Source: Neocallimastix lanati (nom. inval.) (lineage: Eukaryota > Neocallimastigomycota > Neocallimastigomycetes > Neocallimastigales > Neocallimastigaceae). From it: a stretch of DNA of 32,500 nucleotides. The position numbers and the translations under genes were made by a program. Shown one piece after another: positions 23,681 through 31,400 of this stretch. The stretch spans positions 82,501 through 115,000 of the forward strand of contig JACVTC010000176.1 in NCBI GenBank assembly GCA_016946835.1. The letters are read 5' to 3'. The notes under the pieces were generated by a model. The model was not told the origin of the DNA, did not search any database, and saw only the letters and a list, made by a program, of their open reading frames with translations. Numbering within the stretch: position 1 is the stretch's first letter; the number at the start of each line of letters is the position of its first letter.

Positions 23681-24665
23681 ACAAAGAAAATTTTTTTTTT
23701 TTATTAAAAAAGTGTTTATTATTTATTAATATAAAATTTTATTATTTAAAGTACACATATTTAATTTTTAAGAAATATTTACAATATTTATATTTTTTTA
23801 TGAATTTAAAGTATAATTAGTTGTTTATAATTTAAGTAATTTTATAGAATTATTGAATTAATTTTATATCAATAATTCATTTTTGTTTTAATTTTTATAA
23901 ATATAATAATATAATATTCAAATATAATTTAATTAAAAATAATTATAAAATAAATATATAGAAAATAGTTTTTACTATTTTCTTTGATATTTTTAAGTTA
24001 AATAAATTGTTTTTAAAGATTAATATAATAAATTTAATAATCTTTAATTATTTTAAATAATACTTGTAATTATTTTCAAAATAAAATAAAATTTTTATAA
24101 TATTTAATTAATAAATTTGATAATATTTAAATAATAATTTTTATAATAAGTAAAAATTTTTAATAATAATTTTTAATAATAAATTTAATTAATAATCTTA
24201 ATAATTTTATGATAATATTTAATAGTTATAATAAATAAATTTTTATAATAATATTTAATAATTTTAATAATTTTATAATATTAATAATTTATAATAATTT
24301 TTAGAATAATATTTAATTAATAATTTTAATAATTTTATAATAATTTTTATAATAATATTTAATTAATAATTTTAATAATTTTATAATAATTTTTATAATA
24401 ATATTTAATTAATAGTTTTAATAATTTAGTATCTTAAAAGTATAATTTTAATATTTACAATTGTATTTTAATATACATATATTTAATAATATAACAATAA
24501 AATAATTAATTAAAATTTATTTACATTATTTACAAGTTAAAATTAATTTATATCAAAATAAATTAAATTTTATTATTAAGTTTAGGTTATCAAGAATATA
24601 GGAAAGTACAATTTAGTAAAGAATTATTAATAATAAAATAAAGGTTATTAATTCATTCTTTACCA
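23607..24665 (-). repeat. 3' LTR (unit W) of the minus-strand element, 1,059 bp
   Basis: On the minus strand it starts TGGTAAAGAATG directly after a polypurine tract and ends GTCTACCA before TCTC. The ends form a 7-bp inverted repeat with one mismatch. A hairpin at its start pairs the terminal AAAGAATGAATTAATAA with a copy 35 bases inside. Near its other end lies a GC-rich foldback (23,636-23,680). A 46-bp AT-rich tandem repeat occupies 24,305-24,425. Confidence 0.7.
24305..24425. repeat. 46-bp AT-rich tandem repeat, about 2.6 copies
   Basis: ATTTAATTAAT starts at 24,311, 24,357 and 24,403, giving a 46-bp period with near-identical units inside the LTR of the minus-strand element. It adds length to this LTR compared with the 602-bp LTR to the right. 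Confidence 0.8.
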
Positions 24666-24678
24666 TGATGCCCCCTCT
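24666..24678 (-). other. Polypurine tract of the minus-strand element
   Basis: On the minus strand the bases read AGAGGGGGCATCA and abut the LTR start TGGTAAAG. They lie just downstream of the integrase stop codon. This position and composition are those of a plus-strand priming tract. The CATCA tail is an interruption of the purine run. Confidence 0.6.
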
Positions 24679-24688
24679 AAAACTCAAG

Positions 24689-25219
24689 CTACATCGAAGC
24701 TGAGTTATACTTGACTATATTCTTCAAATGAACATTCCTATTCATTTGAATTCCAGAATTTGGATCAGCCAAGGTAACCGTATTAAATTGTTTTTTTATA
24801 ACTTTAAGAGGACCAACAAAATAAGGTTCTAGTTTAGTTCTTGAAAAATTTCTAACTAGAACTAAATCACCTTCCCTAATTCTTTTTCCTTCATTCAAAC
24901 TATTCTTTTCCTCTCTTCTAGCAGCCCAATACTTATTTGCATTTTTAACATTTTCGGCTGCTTCTAAAGTCCATCGGTAATGATTTATAAATTTTTCTAA
25001 CAACACTTCATCCGATGACTTATTAATATCCTTGGTAGGTCTAGCAGCAATATCAAAAGGCTGCTGATCTTCCCTACCATAAACCAACTCAAAACTTGAA
25101 TGTTTTGTTACCTTATTTTTGGTAGTTCTAAGAGCCCATAAGGCGGATGGTAAAACTTCATCCCAATCCTTATTCTTAGAACCCAACAACCTCAATAACT
25201 TTCCGATCTTAGATATCAA
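24689..25219 (-). pseudogene. C-terminal integrase fragment, Ty3 type
   Basis: About 170 residues continuing the integrase core, ending at a TAG at 24,691-24,689. It aligns by eye with the plus-strand element: W-D-E-x-L-x-S-A-L-W-A-L-R-T (the segment after the catalytic glutamate), K-H-S-S-F-E-L-x-Y-G-R, then the GDLVLVRNF strand and the YFVGPLKVI motif (GPY/F module), and N-V-H-L-K-N-I at the end. The HHCC zinc finger and D,D,E residues are missing because the fragment is cut upstream of about 25,215, so it cannot be active. The frame has no internal stop. The codon at 25,219 is TTG and is not a real start. Divergence from the right-hand element is large, so they are different families or old copies. 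Confidence 0.85.
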
Positions 25220-25627
25220 CTCGGAGAAGATTAAGAATATATCAGAAATAGAGAGAATCCATGAATACGGAGAAAATAAACGGATTAGAGTAGATTAGAT
25301 TATAAGAAGAAAATGTATTCCATGGAAAGATTATATTAAGAGTAGGTGAGCTGCATATCGGTAATGTGGTAGATACAATAAAGGAGATTTCTTGATATCA
25401 CTTGTTATTTTAAACAGAAGTCTTTCAGATGGCAGGTAGCTTGTTGTTCTTGATGGATGAGTAGTTTATTTCATAAAAATTTTACTTTGCTCTTGATGGA
25501 TGGATGATATTTTCTTCTTGAATATGATCACGTGATTTCAAAAGCTTTATGGATGAGTAACCGTTTTGGAGTAGTAAATTCCTTTAGTGAGAGATTTTCA
25601 ATTCAATAGTAGAAAACAAGGTTATGA

Positions 25628-25700
25628 GGTAGAAGCCAAATTTAGAAGGTAGAAACCAAATTTAGAAGGTAGAAACCAAATTTAGAAGGTAGAAACCAAA
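25628..25700. repeat. 20-bp tandem repeat, about 3.6 copies
   Basis: The unit GGTAGAAACCAAATTTAGAA starts at 25,628 (with G for A), 25,648, 25,668 and 25,688. The copies are otherwise identical. No open frame spans it. Confidence 0.95.
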
Positions 25701-25838
25701 ATATAGCAATAGAGATAATTCGGAAAAGGTAGACCCATCAAGATAGGCTTAGTTAATCTAAATTTATAAATATGCTTTGAATATAAAAATAATAATGTTA
25801 GTAAATGATTACGTTGAAGGGTGAATGGATGGATGACT

Positions 25839-25925
25839 CATCTACAACAAGGTAGTGAGTGTTATTTCAACGGGAGTCAATATTGTAACGATTTAGTGAT
25901 GTTGCTCACTAGGTCGTTGTAGATG
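25839..25925. repeat. Long hairpin CATCTACAAC...GTTGTAGATG
   Basis: The outer arms 25,839-25,848 and 25,916-25,925 pair perfectly (10 bp). After a 4-by-4 internal mismatch, TAGTGAG (25,853-25,859) pairs with CTCACTA (25,905-25,911). TAGTGA at 25,894-25,899 can compete for the same partner as a tight local hairpin, so two alternative folds exist. Confidence 0.65.
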
Positions 25926-26033
25926 AAGTAAATAAATAAATTAAAACAATAATAAAATTATATATTTTATGGTTTTATATTATATTTTATTTATTTATTA
26001 TTTACGTTAAACAATATTGACTCGAAGAGTCAA
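25874..26033. repeat. 130-bp segment bounded by TG...CA inside a palindrome
   Basis: GAGTCAATATTGT (25,874-25,886) is the exact reverse complement of ACAATATTGACTC (26,011-26,023). Inside, TGTAACG (25,884) and CGTTAAACA (to 26,013) give LTR-like TG...CA ends, with ATAT on both sides. A second palindrome TTGACTC-GAA-GAGTCAA follows at 26,017-26,033. It may be a tiny element inserted at a palindrome, or simply overlapping foldbacks. Confidence 0.4.
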
Positions 26034-26714
26034 AATAAAATAATAATACATGATATTTATATTCAAAGATAAAATTATTCTATTACATGATTGATTGATT
26101 ATAAATGTATAAATATTAAATAATTAAATAAATTTAATTAAATGAATGATTATTAATATTTTAAATAAATATAATTAAATGAATGAATTAACTAATAATT
26201 AATTAAATTATTTTATCAAAAAGGTAAAAGGTAAAATTCGAACTTATGTCATCCACTATGGTAACTCAAGGTAGGTACCATTGAGTAACTTCAGCCAAGT
26301 TATAACGATACTGATGATACAATACAGCTAGAAATACGCAAGAAAATTAACAAAGAGAAAATCCTATAATAATATAGTGAAAAATAATTACAATATATAA
26401 TATACTAAATCATTATATAAATAGATTAAAAATTAATTAGACAGCCAATAATATTCAAGATAAAATTAATTAATAAATTTAAAAGAAGAGAATGAAATAA
26501 AAGTTAAAGAGAGAGTTTTTTCTTGTTGTTTTAAAAATTCTAATGGAGTAAAATAATAGTTTTAGAGAACTTATAGTTTAGTTTAAATAATTAAGTAATT
26601 ACTTATAGTTAAAGGATAAGAGTTGAATCCTACAATTATAAGTAAAATTATTATTAAGATATTAATATAAATTGAATTATTAGAGATAGATAAAAATCAT
26701 TATATTCAGAGGAA

Positions 26715-26724
26715 TATAAATATA
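26715..26724 (+). promoter_or_regulatory. Possible TATA element in LTR
   Basis: TATAAATATA lies 193 bases before the LTR end. If used, it would leave a normal R-U5 region. In DNA this AT-rich the match is weak evidence. Confidence 0.25.
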
Positions 26725-26875
26725 ATTGTAATAATTTATGTAAAATAAATAAATAAATAAATAAAAACAAGATTTAAAAAGAAATAAATAAATTTTATTA
26801 TTTGTGTAAATTATTATTTATTATCTTTGAGTTGGAATATATTATTTTACAAATTCCCTATTTGCTCGACCTCGT

Positions 26876-26884
26876 TATAAATAG
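26876..26884 (+). promoter_or_regulatory. Possible TATA element near the LTR end
   Basis: TATAAATAG follows an unusual GC-richer phrase (CTCGACCTCG). It is the best TATA match by context, but it lies only 32 bases from the LTR end, which would leave almost no R-U5. A transcription start further upstream is the alternative. Confidence 0.3.
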
Positions 26885-26924
26885 AAATCTGATACTTTAT
26901 TACTTATATTGTATCATAAATTTT

Positions 26925-26942
26925 TGGTGGAGAATCCGGGCG
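26925..26942 (+). other. Candidate primer binding site
   Basis: TGGTGGAGAATCCGGGCG starts eight bases after the LTR end. Its complement ends in CCA after a stretch with the layout of a tRNA acceptor strand (ATTCTCC plus A) and T-stem (CCCGG). The tRNA identity is not known to me. The phrase is the most GC-rich one in the leader. Confidence 0.5.
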
Positions 26943-27271
26943 AGCAAAATAAAATAATATGAAAACAATGAAAAGAAAATAATAATAATTAAATAATAGT
27001 TTGAATAGTATTGATTTAATTTCTTTCTAATAAAACAAACCTTTCAAAAAAAATTTAGATTTTTTTTTTTTTTTATTTTATTTTATCTTATTTTATTTTT
27101 CATTATTTTCTTTTTTTAAAATTTTTTTTTTTTTACAAATAAAATACTTTATTAATCATATTATATAATATATCAATAATATAAAAATTTAATTACAAAT
27201 ATTCTACCTATTCTTAATTCTACATTTAACAATTTACATTAATATTAATTATAAAAAAAAAAAAAAAAAAA
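26943..27271 (+). other. Retroelement leader before gag
   Basis: About 330 bases of AT-rich leader with T tracts (27,060-27,074 and 27,120-27,135) and an 18-base A run directly before the gag ATG. A seven-codon open frame (ATG at 26,959, stop at 26,980-26,982) lies near its start and could lower initiation at gag. No other gene is present. Confidence 0.5.
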
Positions 27272-28417
27272 ATGATTGATACCGAAAAGTTACAAAGGGT
27301 TCTACCTCGCTTGAACGATTATGACAAAGACGTTGATACTTGGATTAGCGACTTAGCTAAAACCCTAGAATTATATGACATCGTCGAACCAAGAAAGATC
27401 TTCATTTGGGTATTAGAAGCCACAGATGAAGATGTACATGGAGATTTGAATTCTCTTAAAGTGAAAAAGGGAAATGAAGTGAAATATCCTTCCCTCAAGC
27501 AAATTCAATCGTGCATCGAAGAATACTTAAACATCACTGAAAATGATAAATGTTCTATTCTAAAGGATTTAAAAATTAGTAACAATGAAACAATAAAAAA
27601 ATTTAATTATAGACATAAAAGATTATATCACAGGCTAAGCAGAGACCGTCAACAATTTGTCTCCGTAAAAGACTACATAAATGCAATAAAAACTCGAATG
27701 TATCCTTGCTCAAGAGTATTGGAGGCTGAATGTGAAACATTAAGCGAAGCTTACAAGGTAGCTGAGGTTGCAGAAGAAACAGAGAGAGAGATGAATACAG
27801 TTTCATTCAATGAAAATAATTATCATAGTAATAATTTGATGATAGCTCAGAATAACAGAGGTTTATCGATTATGAATCACCCATTCTATCAAGGATTTTT
27901 AGTAGGACAATCCCGTCGTCGTGGCATCCAGAGATATTTTAATCCTAATTATAATAATTATAACACTTATGGATATAAAGATAATAATAATAATAGTCAA
28001 TATTATAATAACTATAATAATTATTATAATAATAAAAACCTCAATGGAAATACTTATAATAATGTAAATGGAATTAATAATAATACTAATTCAAAATATA
28101 ACAGTCAAAATTTTAATAACTATAGAAACTATATGGAAAATAATAATCAATCTTACGGTAATAACAAACGAAATATTGCGGCCTTTACCCCTGGAAATAA
28201 TCTCATGTCGATCACTAACTTAAATGGTGATAACAAAAATAATAATCAAATTAAGGAGGTTAATACTTCCAATTTTGGTAATAATTTAAATAAACGACTT
28301 ATCTGTTTCCGTTGCTCACAACCGGGACACAAATTTACGGATTGCCCCTATTCCTTTAAACAACTTGCAGAAATGGAAGAAAAAGCATCAAGTAGTACTA
28401 GCCATTTAAACCAATAA
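27272..28417 (+). CDS. Gag (capsid/nucleocapsid) polyprotein
   Basis: A 381-residue protein that builds the virus-like particle and binds element RNA. Residues 1-180 are helical and charged (for example DTWISDLAKTLELYDI and KKFNYRHKRLYHRLSRD), as expected of a Ty3-type capsid region. Residues about 180-335 are an asparagine/tyrosine-rich linker typical of proteins coded in this AT-rich genome. A canonical nucleocapsid zinc knuckle, CFRCSQPGHKFTDC (C-x2-C-x4-H-x4-C), is at 345-358, and a serine-rich tail follows. The ATG follows an A-rich leader and no earlier in-frame ATG is near. Translation ends at TAA 28,415-28,417; a -1 slip at 28,405-28,411, two codons earlier, leads into pol. Composition is clearly coding and the frame is intact. 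Confidence 0.9.
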   Translation: MIDTEKLQRVLPRLNDYDKDVDTWISDLAKTLELYDIVEPRKIFIWVLEATDEDVHGDLNSLKVKKGNEVKYPSLKQIQSCIEEYLNITENDKCSILKDLKISNNETIKKFNYRHKRLYHRLSRDRQQFVSVKDYINAIKTRMYPCSRVLEAECETLSEAYKVAEVAEETEREMNTVSFNENNYHSNNLMIAQNNRGLSIMNHPFYQGFLVGQSRRRGIQRYFNPNYNNYNTYGYKDNNNNSQYYNNYNNYYNNKNLNGNTYNNVNGINNNTNSKYNSQNFNNYRNYMENNNQSYGNNKRNIAAFTPGNNLMSITNLNGDNKNNNQIKEVNTSNFGNNLNKRLICFRCSQPGHKFTDCPYSFKQLAEMEEKASSSTSHLNQ

Positions 28418-31400
28418 TTGGGAGAAGGATGACTCCCAGTAAACAAACCAACCAAGTAGAAAATAACCCAAAGACACTTCCAATAATTAACAACTCACCT
28501 GAAGTCATTGCTACCGCCATCAAGAATACCAAAACAAAAAGTAAGAGTCTTACACCATCTAGAAGAGAAATATTAAAGAACAATCCAATTCCTATACAAA
28601 CAACAGCAATGAATCATAATAATCATTTAGTGAGTTCAAATAATAAAAATAAACAATTAACTAATACTAATAAACAAAACAATAAATTAAATAAATTAAA
28701 AAGTAATACTATATCAGACAAGAGCGAAGAAGATATCTTAATGTCTGAAAAAAGCAATCAAGATTTTAATAAAAATACTAATGAGAGTAATAATACTTCA
28801 ATATATAATGAGAATGATAACAATGAAATTCAAGAAGGTAATAACCAAATTGAGAATAATGATGACTTACCTATTAATGAGACAGAAAAATTAAACTACC
28901 TAGATCCTTCCTTTATTACCGAAAAGAATATCAGGAGCGTGAAGAAATCTAATAAATTAAAAAGAGCACAAGAAATTTTAGATAGTCCCACACAAGGTGA
29001 TAATAAAATGAATAATAAAGAAGAAAATAAAGAAAGGCACATAAAATTAGTAGAAGAATTTGACGAATATCTGATAGAAGATTTAGTTAAAGAAATAGCT
29101 TCTACTGAAATTAATACTAAATTAGTACACTTACTTGATTTATTTCCGAAGTTTAGGACAGCCTTTTCGAAAGCTTTAAAATTAAATCCTAGAAATTCTA
29201 CAAGCACTCTATTATCAATATTTAGTAAATTTAAAATTAGTAAAACAAAAGGAAAAGTAGAAGGTGCCGATACTGAAATATTTTTGGACACTTGTGCGAG
29301 TCTTAATATAATTACTCGCTCAGCTTTACAAAAATTAAAAATTAACAAACCTACCTTAGAAACTATCAATGAAACCATAGTACAAGCCTGTTCCGAAACA
29401 TCCGTACAATCCGAAATTATAGAATTAGAAATAACAATTGGGAACAAATCATTCAAAGATTATTTCAGAATAATAGAAAAGGATAATTTATTTGACATAT
29501 TAATTGGAGTTGATTCTTTAAAAAAGAATAGATTTATTTTAGATTTTGTTAATGATACTCTGTACTATGTTGATAACAATAATAATTACTATAAACTATC
29601 AGATCTCCAATATGACACTCGTCCCATGAATCAAGATGATAATGTTAATACAGAAGATTTAGACCCTCAGCCCTTATTGTGCACCTTAGTGGTAAATAAC
29701 ACAGACTTTAATAAACAAGAAGATCCTAAACCAAATAAAAATGAAATAATTGATAAAATTGTTAATTCATTACCATCTAATGTTCAAAAAGAAGTTAAAG
29801 AAATGTTTCAAAAATTTATTAATATATTAGCTTTAAAAACCGACGAATTGGGAAAATCAAAGTTATTCCCACATAAAATAAATTTATTACCTGGGTCAAG
29901 ACCCATAAAACAAAGAGCCTATCGATTAACCAAAAATCAAACAATAGCTTTAAAGAAAATATTGAAGAAACTAATTAGAGACTGGCTTATCGAACCATCC
30001 TCTTCCTATTGGTCTTCACCTATTGTTTTAGTCCCAAAAAAGAATAAAGATTGGAGGTTATGTGTAGATTATCGGAAATTAAATGATTTAACTATAAAAG
30101 ATTCGTATTCTTTACCTCTTATTGACGATATTCTATCATTAGCTGGTGATAACATAAAAATTCTATCCACTATTGATTTGTACTCTGGATATCACCAGAT
30201 TCCCATGGATACAGCCGATAAGGATAAAACCGCTTTTACAACTATGTTTGGCAACTACAACTTCCGTGTAATGCCTTTTGGACTTTGCAATGCCCCCGCC
30301 ACTTTTCAAAGAGAGATGAATCGTATCTTCTTCGATTTAATAGGAGACTGCATGTTCGTGTATATTGATGATCTAATTATATTTTCAAAGTCTTTAGATG
30401 AACATATTTGTCACTTACATAAGGTATTTACAATTTTACAAGAAAATGAATTAAAAATAAATTTAGAAAAATGTTCTTTCTTTAAAACTGAAGTCAAAAT
30501 CTTAGGGCATTTGCTTTCGACAAAAGGATTATCTCTTTTAAATGACAAGGTAAAGGTTATATCACAATGGCTACCTCCGAAGAATTTGAAACAGGTAAGG
30601 TCGTTTTTAGGAGCAGTTTCGTATTATAGAAAATTTATTAAAAATTTCGCCATGATTGCAAAGCCTTTATATCAACTATTGAAGAAAGACGCACCTTTTT
30701 GTTGGACTGAAGATTGCACTAATTCATTTCATTTATTAAAGAATAAGCTAATTGAAGCACCTATTTTAACAGCTCCTAATTATTCAAAACCGTTTATTAT
30801 TAGAACTGACGCTTCTCGTGATGGTCTAGGAGGTGTATTGTTACAAAAGAACCAAGATGGTATAGAAGTCCCAATTTACTTTGAAAGTCGTACCTTATCC
30901 AACTCAGAACTTAACTATAGCATAACAGACCTTGAAGGAAAAGCAGTTTATCACTGTGTTCAAAAGTTTAAACCATATATTTCTGGAAGCCCGTTTAATA
31001 CAATGGTTTATACTGATCATAAACCACTTGTATATATATTTGCTAAGAGAGAACCAACCAACAGCCGTCACTTGAAATGGATTACTGAACTCAGTATTTT
31101 AAATGTTCAAGTAGCATATGAAGAAGGCAAAAATAATTTTGTTGCTGATGCACTATCAAGAATGGTAGCAGTTAATAATGATGATAATAATAATATTAAT
31201 AATAATGATTTAATTATGAATAATATTTCTTCTTACAAACCTGCTTCGGATCAACCTGTAGAAACTATTAATATAATTACTACTAATAATAATTTACCTT
31301 CTAATGTTGTTGCGGATTCGGACTCTGATACTATTAACACATATATGAGAGAATTTATTAAAAAGAAAATTATTAATATAAATGGTATTGAGTATTATAA

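Larger units (their letters stand above)
23607..25219 (-). mobile_element. Minus-strand Ty3-type retroelement remnant (3' part)
   Basis: Read on the minus strand, the order is C-terminal integrase (25,219-24,689), polypurine tract (24,678-24,666), then LTR (24,665-23,607), followed by TCTC, which is GAGA on the plus strand. This is the 3' portion of a Ty3-type element. The catalytic part of integrase and everything upstream is missing: resemblance to the intact plus-strand element stops near 25,215. The internal sequence beyond is of another origin. Confidence 0.8.
25220..26314. other. Spacer between two Ty3 elements, no gene
   Basis: About 1.1 kb with less extreme composition at its left (25,220-25,740). 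Both strands are interrupted by stops. The phrase GATGGATGA recurs (near 25,453, 25,499, 25,553 and 25,826) in otherwise unlike surroundings. It could be the internal part of another element or unrelated DNA joined to the broken minus-strand element. The right end has a foldback (26,262-26,290, GTAACTCAA / TTGAGTAAC) that was considered and rejected as a tRNA. Confidence 0.55.
26315..26916 (+). repeat. 5' LTR, 602 bp, with 10-bp perfect inverted ends
   Basis: The LTR starts TGATACAATA and ends TATTGTATCA, exact reverse complements of each other. The end is followed after eight bases by a TGG-starting primer site, which fixes this as the 5' LTR. The bases before it are CTGA. The TGATAC...GTATCA ends resemble those of units X, Y, Z and W, so the families are related. 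The LTR is AT-rich with no long frame. Confidence 0.75.

Noticed and set aside
23527-23820. 97-codon plus-strand frame over the Z/W junction
   Set aside because: It crosses an LTR-like boundary and hairpins, and its second half is AT-rich noise.
26259-26280. LTR start at TGGTAACTC
   Set aside because: TGATACAATA at 26,315 is the exact inverted partner of the LTR end TATTGTATCA and is a far better boundary.
26221-26310. Possible tRNA on the minus strand (GTTCGAATTT as B box, TGGCTGAAGT as A box)
   Set aside because: The T-arm pairs weakly, no matching acceptor stem exists, and the GTAACTCAA / TTGAGTAAC foldback explains the central part better.
26311-26340. Hammerhead-ribozyme-like CTGATGA...GAAA
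   Set aside because: The bases between do not form a proper stem II, and no partner for stem III with a cleavage triplet was found on either side. CTGATGA overlaps the LTR start by chance.
28896-29456. 186-codon minus-strand frame opposite pol
   Set aside because: Shadow of the pol frame, which carries the protease region on the plus strand. The same applies to minus-strand frames at 27,603-27,806, 28,398-28,583 and 31,294-31,482 and the plus-strand frame at 31,817-32,047.
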